Positions 58,129 through 64,000 of a DNA stretch of 64,000 nt are shown piece after piece (the first letter of the stretch is position 1; every line of letters starts with the position of its first letter). The DNA is from Pseudoroseicyclus tamaricis (GTDB taxonomy: Bacteria; Pseudomonadota; Alphaproteobacteria; Rhodobacterales; Rhodobacteraceae). The DNA lies in assembly GCF_012070395.1 (NCBI RefSeq), contig NZ_JAAFYS010000004.1, positions 454,792 to 518,791 on the forward strand, in the 5' to 3' direction. A program made the translations under genes and the position numbers. Under the pieces are notes generated by a model. It worked only from the letters and a program-made list of their open reading frames with translations. It had not been told where the DNA came from and searched no databases.

Positions 58129-59055
58129 ATGCAACCGCTTCGCGGCATCCTCCTCAAGCTTCTCTCCGTCACGCTGTTCGTCGGCATGGCGACCATCGTG
58201 AAGGCGACGGCCGGGGAGGTGCCGCCCGGCGAGGCGGTCTTCTTCCGCTCCCTCTTCGCGATTCCCGTCATTCTGGGATGGCTGACGCTGCAGGGGCAGC
58301 TGTCGACCGGCATGAAGACGACGCGGCCCCTCGGACATATCTGGCGCGGGGTCATCGGCACCTCGGCCATGGCGCTCAGCTTCACGGCGCTGGGCCTCTT
58401 GCCGCTGCCGGAGGCGACGGCCATCGGCTACGCGGCGCCGCTCCTCGTGGTGGTGCTTGCGGCGCTGATCCTGCGCGAGAAGGTGGGGGTCTTCCGGCTT
58501 TCCACCGTCGCGCTGGGGATGGTCGGCGTGGTCATCGTGCTGGCGCCGAACCTCTCCGTCGCCAGCGGGGGCATCGGCGGGCAGGAGGGGCTGGGGGCCA
58601 TGGTGGCGCTGACCGGCGCCTTCTGCGCGGCGCTGGCGCAGATCCAGGTGCGGCGGCTGGTGCAGGTGGAGGGGACTGCGACCATCGTCTTCTGGTTCTC
58701 CGTCACCGCGACTTGCCTGTCGCTGCTGACCCTCCCCTGGGGCTGGCGGATGCCGAGCCCAACCGCCTTCGGCCTGCTGGTGCTGGGCGGCTTGCTCGGC
58801 GGGTTCGGGCAGATCTGCCTGACCTCCAGCTACCGCTTCGCCGACGCCTCACTCATCGCGCCCTTCGACTACGCCTCGATGCTGCTGGCGCTGCTCGTCG
58901 GCTTCTTCCTCTTTGCGGAGGTGCCGACGGCGACGGTGCTCTTCGGCGCCGGGCTGATCGTTCTCGCCGGGGTGGGGGTGATCCTGCGAGAGCGGCACCT
59001 CGGCCTGAAGCGCGCACGGGAGCGGCGGGCATCGCGGCCGGGCGGGCCGCATTGA
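58129..59055 (+). CDS. EamA/DMT-family transporter
   Basis: A 308-residue membrane protein with about ten helices and two EamA repeats (first from LLKLLSVTLFVGMATIV, second from LGAMVALTGAFCAALAQIQV). Typical blocks are FFRSLFAIPVI and TAIGYAAPLLVVVLAALILREKV. The substrate is unknown; relatives export amino acids, carboxylates or purines, or take up S-adenosylmethionine. Its stop overlaps the ATG of the DUF1294 gene (TGATG). Confidence 0.9.
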   Translation: MQPLRGILLKLLSVTLFVGMATIVKATAGEVPPGEAVFFRSLFAIPVILGWLTLQGQLSTGMKTTRPLGHIWRGVIGTSAMALSFTALGLLPLPEATAIGYAAPLLVVVLAALILREKVGVFRLSTVALGMVGVVIVLAPNLSVASGGIGGQEGLGAMVALTGAFCAALAQIQVRRLVQVEGTATIVFWFSVTATCLSLLTLPWGWRMPSPTAFGLLVLGGLLGGFGQICLTSSYRFADASLIAPFDYASMLLALLVGFFLFAEVPTATVLFGAGLIVLAGVGVILRERHLGLKRARERRASRPGGPH

Positions 59056-59390
59056 TGCCGGCGGAGACGACGCCGCTCTGGGCCTGGGCGGCCTTCGCCT
59101 ACCTGACGATCAACGCCATCACCTACGGGCTGTTCTTCTGGGACAAGCGGGCCGCCATCCGCCGCGAGTGGCGGGTGCCGGAGGCGACGCTGCTGGGCTG
59201 GGCCGTCTTCGGCGGGGCGCTCGGCGGGGTCATTGCCCGCCGGGTCTTCCGCCACAAGACCCGCAAGCAGCCGTTCAGCGGCACGCTCACCCTCATCTTC
59301 TGGCTGCAGGTGGTGCTGGCGGCGGCCCTCCTCTGGCCGGAGAGCCGCCGCCTGATCTTCTCGGCCCTGTCGGGTCTGGCGGCGGGCTGA
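59055..59390 (+). CDS. DUF1294 membrane protein
   Basis: A 111-residue protein with the DUF1294 pattern: NAITYGLFFWDKRAAIRREWRVPEATLL, then GGALGGVIARRVFRHKTRKQPF and a final hydrophobic segment. Three membrane helices are likely. Function is unknown. It is translated after the transporter through a TGATG overlap and converges on ilvE, 11 bases apart. Confidence 0.85.
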   Translation: MPAETTPLWAWAAFAYLTINAITYGLFFWDKRAAIRREWRVPEATLLGWAVFGGALGGVIARRVFRHKTRKQPFSGTLTLIFWLQVVLAAALLWPESRRLIFSALSGLAAG

Positions 59391-59401
59391 CGCCCGGCCG
59401 G

Positions 59402-60271
59402 TCAGCTCCGCACCAGCGCCTCGTAGCTCTCCGCGATGTCGCGGGTCAGGGCGCCGACCTCGAAGGTGAAGTCGCCGATCTGGCCCACCGGCGTCACTTC
59501 CGCCGCGGTGCCCGTCAGCCAGCATTGCTCGAAGCCTTCCAGCTCCTCCGGCATGATGTGGCGCTCGTGCACCGTGATGCCGCGCTCCTTCAGCATGCCG
59601 ACGACCGTCTGCCGGGTGAGCCCGTTGAGGAAGCAGTCCGGCAGCGGCGTGTGGACCTCGCCATCCTTCACGAAGAAGACGTTGGCGCCCGTCGCCTCGG
59701 CCACGTAGCCGCGGTAGTCGAGCATCATGGCGTCGGAGCAGCCCTTCGCCTCGGCCTCGTGCTTGGACATGGTGCAGATCATGTAGAGCCCGGCGGCCTT
59801 GGCCTCGCTCGGGATGGTCTCGGGGCTCGGGCGCTTCCACTTGGAGAGGGCGAGCTTCGCGCCCTTCATCTTGGCGTCGCCGTAGTAGTTGCCCCACTCC
59901 CAGCCGGCCACCGCGAGGCGGACGGGGTTGCGGGAGGCGCTGACGCCCATATCGGGGCCGGCGCCGCGCCAGGCGATGGCGCGGACATAGGCGTCCGTCC
60001 AGCCGTTGGCCTCGAGCATGGCGTACTTGGCGGCCTCGATCTCCTCCACCGTGTAGGGGATCTCGAAATCGAGAAGGTTGGCGGAGCGCTTCAGGCGCTT
60101 GGAATGCTCGACGCCCTTGAAGATCTTGCCGCCGTAGCAGCGCTCGCCCTCGAAGACGGAGGAGGCGTAGTGCAGACCGTGCGTCAGGATGTGCACCTGC
60201 GCGTCGCGCCACTCCACCAGCTTGCCGTCCATCCAGATCTTGCCATCGCGATCGTCATAGGCCCCGACCAT
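59402..60271 (-). CDS. ilvE: Branched-chain amino acid aminotransferase
   Basis: A 289-residue fold-type IV PLP enzyme that interconverts valine, leucine and isoleucine with their keto acids. Key blocks are THGLHYASSVFEGERCYGGKIF and VRAIAWRGAGPDMGV. The PLP lysine is probably in PSEAKAAGLY, followed by MLDYRGYVAEATGANVFFV and LTGTAAEVTPVGQIG. ATG at 60271 with GGAGGAGA upstream is preferred to an extension of 11 residues. It is divergent from petP with dyad elements between. Confidence 0.95.
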   Translation of the reverse strand: MVGAYDDRDGKIWMDGKLVEWRDAQVHILTHGLHYASSVFEGERCYGGKIFKGVEHSKRLKRSANLLDFEIPYTVEEIEAAKYAMLEANGWTDAYVRAIAWRGAGPDMGVSASRNPVRLAVAGWEWGNYYGDAKMKGAKLALSKWKRPSPETIPSEAKAAGLYMICTMSKHEAEAKGCSDAMMLDYRGYVAEATGANVFFVKDGEVHTPLPDCFLNGLTRQTVVGMLKERGITVHERHIMPEELEGFEQCWLTGTAAEVTPVGQIGDFTFEVGALTRDIAESYEALVRS

Positions 60272-60308
60272 GATCGTCTCCTCCGCTTTCCACTTCTTTC
60301 GCAAGTAG

Positions 60309-60346
60309 GTCCGAACCGGACATAAAGTTGCGCAATTTCTGCAACT
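60309..60346. promoter_or_regulatory. Two dyads in the ilvE-petP intergenic region
   Basis: GTCCG-AAC-CGGAC (60309-60321) and AGTTGC-N9-GCAACT (60326-60346) lie upstream of ilvE. Either could be an operator; no regulator can be assigned from sequence. Confidence 0.4.
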
Positions 60347-60370
60347 CGGCTACCAGTCGCGTCTTGGAAT

Positions 60371-60385
60371 GTCAACAAGGCTGAC
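60371..60385. promoter_or_regulatory. Dyad operator shared with gltD
   Basis: GTCAACAAGGCTGAC matches the GTCARC-N3-GYTGAC pattern of the two sites upstream of gltD. It lies 32 bases before petP and 100 bases before the ilvE start. PetP itself is a candidate binder. Confidence 0.5.
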
Positions 60386-60417
60386 ATATTCTGTGATGCA
60401 AGACAGGGGAGGGAGAC

Positions 60418-60918
60418 ATGGCTGAAGGTGCCGGCGGGCAATCGCTGCTGTTCCTGACGGACGAGCAGCTGCGCAAGGGGATCGAGGCGATGTTCTTCGC
60501 CTATCGCGGCTTCACGGCCGATCCTGACCGTATCCTGGCGGAGAAGTCTTACGGCCGCGCCCATCACCGCGCCATCCATTTCATCCACCGCTCGCCCGGC
60601 ACCACGGTCAACAACCTGCTCGCGACGCTCGGCGTCACCAAGCAGTCGCTCAACCGGGTGCTGCGCAGTCTCATCGAGGACGGGCTGGTGGAGAGCCGGG
60701 TGGGGCGCAGTGACAAGCGGGAGCGGAACCTCTACCTCACGACAACGGGGCAGGAGCTGGAGCGCGAGCTCTCCGACGCGCAGCGCGAGCGGATGCGCGC
60801 CGCCTACCGCACCGCCGGGCCCGAGGCCGTCGCCGGCTTCCGGCAGGTACTGGAGGCGATGATGGACGAGGACATGCGCCGCCAGTACGAACGCCTCACC
60901 GAGGGAGGGCGGAAATGA
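60418..60918 (+). CDS. petP: MarR-family regulator (PetP-like)
   Basis: A 166-residue winged-helix regulator. The helix-turn-helix is TTVNNLLATLGVTKQSLNRVLRSLIEDGLVESR, and the wing RVGRSDKRERNLYLT is typical of MarR. Position next to a response regulator and divergent from ilvE matches the Rhodobacter petP-petR arrangement, where petR is reported as needed for growth; that assignment is from memory. It may bind the dyad just upstream. Overlaps petR by ATGA. Confidence 0.85.
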   Translation: MAEGAGGQSLLFLTDEQLRKGIEAMFFAYRGFTADPDRILAEKSYGRAHHRAIHFIHRSPGTTVNNLLATLGVTKQSLNRVLRSLIEDGLVESRVGRSDKRERNLYLTTTGQELERELSDAQRERMRAAYRTAGPEAVAGFRQVLEAMMDEDMRRQYERLTEGGRK

Positions 60919-61613
60919 GCGACGCGGCGCATCTGCTGCTCGTCGACGATGACGAGCGGATCCGGCAGCTCCTGCAGAAGTTCCTGATGCGCCACGGCTT
61001 CATCGTGACGACGGCGCGCGAGGCCGCCCACGCGCGGCGGCTGCTGGAGGGGCTGGAGTTCGACCTGATCATCCTCGACGTCATGATGCCGGGGGAGGAC
61101 GGGGTGAGCCTGTGCAAGTCTCTGCGCGCCGAGCTGGGCACGCCGATCCTGCTGCTGACCGCCAAGGCGGAGACGGGCGACAGGATCAGCGGGCTGGAGG
61201 CGGGGGCCGACGATTACCTCGGCAAGCCGTTCGAACCCAAGGAGCTCCTCCTGCGGATCAACGCCATCCTGCGCCGCACGCCGAGCGCGGAGCCGGCGCC
61301 GGTGCGGCCGAAGGTGCTGCATCTCGGTGGCATCCGCTACGATACCGACCGGGGCGAGATGTGGGCCGGCGACGACCCGGTGCGCCTGACGGCGACGGAG
61401 AGCCAGCTGATGCGCATCTTCTCCGCCCGCGTCGGAGAGGTGCTCACCCGCGCGCATCTGGTGGAAGAGCTGGGCCGCGCCGGAGGGCAGGCGCAGGAGC
61501 GCGCGGTGGACGTGCAGATCACCCGCCTGCGCCGCAAGATCGAGAGTGACCCCCGCCAGCCCCGCTACCTGCAGACGGTCCGGGGCGCCGGATACCTGCT
61601 GGCGCCGGATTGA
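60915..61613 (+). CDS. petR: OmpR-family response regulator (PetR-like)
   Basis: A 232-residue response regulator. The receiver domain has acidic DDDE near residue 13, phospho-acceptor Asp in LIILDVMMPGEDGVSL near residue 57, and Lys in LLTAKAETGDRISG. The winged-helix output domain ends VDVQITRLRRKIESD, then LQTVRGAGYLL. No histidine kinase is adjacent, which fits PetR of Rhodobacter. It is coupled to petP by ATGA. Confidence 0.9.
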   Translation: MSDAAHLLLVDDDERIRQLLQKFLMRHGFIVTTAREAAHARRLLEGLEFDLIILDVMMPGEDGVSLCKSLRAELGTPILLLTAKAETGDRISGLEAGADDYLGKPFEPKELLLRINAILRRTPSAEPAPVRPKVLHLGGIRYDTDRGEMWAGDDPVRLTATESQLMRIFSARVGEVLTRAHLVEELGRAGGQAQERAVDVQITRLRRKIESDPRQPRYLQTVRGAGYLLAPD

Positions 61614-61777
61614 TCGGCGGGGACGGCGCGCCGGTTTCGGCGGCCATCCCCTTGGCCCAAATGCCACAAGCGCCCGCCGGGGCCGATCTGAATCCTTTGA
61701 AATCTGGACACTGCGCGCCCCCGCCGGCTAGTCTGGTCACCAAACGGGGCGTGGACGACCCCGGACCAGAGGCAGAG

Positions 61778-62956
61778 ATGGCATTTCCCGAGCGCTTTTC
61801 GCAGCTCCCTCCCTACGCGTTCCCGCGTCTGCGGGCGCTGCTGGACGGCCACGTGCCGGGCGGCGAGCCCATCGCCATGTCCATCGGTGAGCCCACCCAT
61901 GCCATGCCGGAGTTCCTTGCCGAGGTGCTGCAGGCCAACCTCGGCGGATTCGCGAAATATCCCGTCAACGAGGGCACGCCGGAGCTGCTCTCCGCCATTC
62001 TCGGCTGGCTGGCCCGCCGCTATGGCGCTGAGGAGCTGACGCCGGAGAACCTCATCGCCCTCAACGGCACGCGCGAGGGGCTGTTCGCGGCCGGCCTCGC
62101 GCTTTGCCCCGAGGAGAAGAACGGCCAGCGCCCCGTGGTGCTGACGCCCAACCCCTTCTACCAGGTCTATGCCGTCGCCGCGCTCGCGGCCTCGGCCGAG
62201 CCCGTCTACGTCTCCGCCACGGAGGAGACTGGCTTCCTGCCCGATTACGGCGCGCTGCCGGCCGAGGTGCTGGATCGCACGGCGCTGGTCTACATCTGCT
62301 CCCCCTCCAACCCGCAGGGCGCGGTGGCGGGGCGCGATTACTGGGCGCGCCTGCTGCGCCTTGCCGAACGCCACGATTTCATCATCCTGGCCGACGAGTG
62401 CTATTCGGAGATCTACCGAGACGCGCCGCCGACCGGCATCCTCGAGGTGGTGCGCGAGGAGGGGGCGGACCCGGAGCGGGTCGTCGCCTTCCACTCGCTC
62501 TCCAAGCGGTCGAACCTGCCGGGCCTGCGCTCCGGCTTCGCCGTCGGCGGGCGGCAGGCCATCGCGCGGCTGCGGCAACTGCGCTCCTTCGCCGGGGCGC
62601 CGCTGCCGCTGCCGCTGCAGGCCGTCTCGGCCCGCGCCTGGGATGACGAGGCGAATGTCGCCGCGAACCGGGCGCTCTACGGCGAGAAATATCTCGCCGC
62701 CGACCGCATTCTCGGCAAGCTGCCGGGCTACAGGGCACCGGAGGCAGGCTTCTTCCTCTGGCTGCCGGTGGAGGATGGCGAGGCGGCGGCGCTGCGGCTC
62801 TGGCAGGAGGCGGGGCTGAAGGTCCTGCCCGGCGCCTATCTGGGCCGAGAGGTGACGGGCGGCAATCCCGGCACCGGATACATCCGGGTCGCGATAGTGG
62901 CCCCAAAAGACGAAATGCAGCGCGGGCTCGAGCGGCTCCGCGACTGCCTTCAGTAG
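61778..62956 (+). CDS. Class I/II aminotransferase (DapC-like)
   Basis: A 392-residue fold-type I PLP enzyme. Landmarks are SIGEPTHAMPEFL, YICSPSNPQGAV, LADECYSEIY and the PLP lysine in FHSLSKRSNLPGLRSGF. The sequence resembles succinyldiaminopimelate aminotransferases (DapC) of the lysine/peptidoglycan pathway. ATG at 61778 (MAFPERFSQLPPYAFPRLRAL) matches the family start; an upstream extension overlapping petR is unlikely. ftsK follows 20 bases later. Confidence 0.87.
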   Translation: MAFPERFSQLPPYAFPRLRALLDGHVPGGEPIAMSIGEPTHAMPEFLAEVLQANLGGFAKYPVNEGTPELLSAILGWLARRYGAEELTPENLIALNGTREGLFAAGLALCPEEKNGQRPVVLTPNPFYQVYAVAALAASAEPVYVSATEETGFLPDYGALPAEVLDRTALVYICSPSNPQGAVAGRDYWARLLRLAERHDFIILADECYSEIYRDAPPTGILEVVREEGADPERVVAFHSLSKRSNLPGLRSGFAVGGRQAIARLRQLRSFAGAPLPLPLQAVSARAWDDEANVAANRALYGEKYLAADRILGKLPGYRAPEAGFFLWLPVEDGEAAALRLWQEAGLKVLPGAYLGREVTGGNPGTGYIRVAIVAPKDEMQRGLERLRDCLQ

Positions 62957-62976
62957 TAGACGTGAGGCGAGGTAAC

Positions 62977-64000
62977 ATGGCGTATCAGGCACGAGGGCGG
63001 GACCCGCTCTTCGACAGCAACATGCAGGCGGCGATCGAGAAGCGGGGGCGCGAGCTCATCGGTATCGTGCTGGTCGGGCTGGGGCTGGCCGCCGCCGCGA
63101 TGCTCTTCTCCTACACGCCTGACGATCCCAACTGGCTCGTCGCCTCCGACGCGCCGGTGCAGAACATGATGGGCCGGCTCGGCGCCTCGCTGGCGCATCC
63201 GCTGATCATGATCTGCGGCCGCGGCGCCTGGGTGCTGCCGCTGGCGCTGATCGTCTGGGGCGTCCGCCTCGCCGGGCACTGGCGCGAGGAATGGGCGCTC
63301 TGGGGCCTCGTCTTCACGCCCTTCGCGGTGGCGCTCGCCTCCGTCCACTTCTCCACGCTGGCGCCGCCGGCGACCTGGCCGCACCAGTTCGGCCTCGGCG
63401 GGCTCTTCGGCGACACGATCGTGGCGGTGCTGCTGACGGCGCTGCCCATCGGGGCGAACTTCGGCGTCAAGCTGCTCTCGCTGATCACCGGCGTCGCCTC
63501 ACTGGTGCTCGTCGGCTGGGTGATGGGCCTGACCCGGGTGGAGCTGGCGCGCGCCTGGCGGCTGCTCGTCTGGGCCATCGTCATGGTCTACGCGCTGATC
63601 CTGCGGGTCGCCGGCCACGGCGCCGCCGCCAGCTTTCGCGGCGTGAGCATCGCCGGCACCCGCGCCCGCGAAGCGATGGCCGAGCGCCGGCAGGCGGCGG
63701 AGGCCCGCGCCGCCGAATGGGCGGAGGAGGACGAGGCGGAGCGTCTGGTGCCCGAGCGCCGCGTCCGCGTCTCCCGCCCGGCCCGCGCGCAGGTTCCGGC
63801 GCCGGTGATCGAGGAGGAGGACGACGACGACGAGGTCTTCGAAGGCGGCTACGACGACGATGATTACGACGCGCCGGTCGCCAGCGCGCCCGCCCGCCGC
63901 CATGTCATGCCGCCGCCGCCCCGCCCGACCCCGGTGGAGGGCGGCCTGCGCGCCGAGCCGCGCCAGCCCGCCGGCCGCGCCCGGCAGGCGGAGCCGCACC
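62977..64000 (+). CDS. ftsK: DNA translocase FtsK, N-terminal part (cut by window end)
   Basis: An open frame from ATG 62977 runs off the window, giving 341 residues. About four membrane helices occur (about 27-50, 75-95, 108-130, 145-200), in the pattern of the FtsK membrane domain. A long acidic/Pro-rich linker follows (EEEDDDDEVF, then RRHVMPPPPRPTP). The motor and gamma domains would lie beyond the window. It couples septum formation to chromosome dimer resolution. The identification rests on topology and linker, with no motor motif visible. Confidence 0.8.
   Translation, partial: MAYQARGRDPLFDSNMQAAIEKRGRELIGIVLVGLGLAAAAMLFSYTPDDPNWLVASDAPVQNMMGRLGASLAHPLIMICGRGAWVLPLALIVWGVRLAGHWREEWALWGLVFTPFAVALASVHFSTLAPPATWPHQFGLGGLFGDTIVAVLLTALPIGANFGVKLLSLITGVASLVLVGWVMGLTRVELARAWRLLVWAIVMVYALILRVAGHGAAASFRGVSIAGTRAREAMAERRQAAEARAAEWAEEDEAERLVPERRVRVSRPARAQVPAPVIEEEDDDDEVFEGGYDDDDYDAPVASAPARRHVMPPPPRPTPVEGGLRAEPRQPAGRARQAEPH

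Overview
The window is GC-rich chromosomal DNA of an alphaproteobacterium, almost certainly a Rhodobacterales (Roseobacter/Paracoccaceae) member. The reasons are the gene content and order (dnaK-dnaJ; ilvE divergent from a petP-petR-like MarR/response-regulator pair; gltD and gltB in one operon separated by GFA-domain genes), a palindromic intergenic repeat style I associate with that order, and tightly packed operons with ATGA and GTGA stop/start overlaps. No database search was possible; all family names come from motif recognition.

Layout. 1-165: tail of a dispersed repeat. 166-5626: alkB (DNA repair) divergent from dnaK-dnaJ, then a DedA protein and radC. 5627-6013: dispersed repeat. 6014-10134: DsbA-like oxidoreductase and dciA (DUF721) divergent from mutY, then an alkane-monooxygenase-like membrane di-iron enzyme and a ccdAB toxin-antitoxin pair. 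10150-13178: a type I secretion HlyD/ABC pair. 13440-14858: mlaA and mlaC (outer-membrane lipid asymmetry). 15067-18624: a five-gene operon (RidA, GDPD, FemAB-like acyltransferase, PCD, MscS). 18719-24902: peroxiredoxin, ferredoxin-reductase-like flavoprotein, rsmD, map, a CinA-N protein, a GNAT protein and an OmpA-domain protein. 24998-31151: tsaC/sua5, a phosphotransferase, a NYN-LOTUS protein, a serine hydrolase, glutathione-dependent formaldehyde dehydrogenase and UDP-glucose dehydrogenase.

31381-42533 is an 11.1-kb integrative element inserted at the 3' end of tRNA-Leu(CAG) (42518-42604, minus strand) and bounded by a 24-bp direct repeat. It has visibly lower GC than the chromosome. It carries a P4-type tyrosine integrase, an unrecognised 293-aa protein, an AlpA-type regulator, and a divergent reverse transcriptase whose catalytic box reads YADN instead of YADD. 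Convergent to these is a four-gene cluster: Dcm-type cytosine methyltransferase, GHKL (MutL/MORC-like) ATPase, Z1-type helicase-like ATPase and a PD-(D/E)XK nuclease. The four-gene cluster looks like an ATPase-dependent restriction-modification system. The reverse transcriptase with its unknown neighbour is the best candidate for something undescribed.

42784-64000: NDUFA9-like NAD(P)-binding protein and uppP. Next comes an eight-gene operon, gltD - two secreted paralogues - four tandem GFA/CENP-V zinc proteins - gltB, in which all seven junctions are ATGA overlaps. It is followed by mtgA, a GST, queG, a PQQ-type sugar dehydrogenase, a 34-codon ORF, an EamA transporter, a DUF1294 protein, ilvE, petP-petR, an aminotransferase, and the start of ftsK, cut by the window end. 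A 15-bp dyad (GTCARC-N3-GYTGAC) occurs twice upstream of gltD and once between ilvE and petP, which suggests a shared regulator of nitrogen/amino-acid genes.
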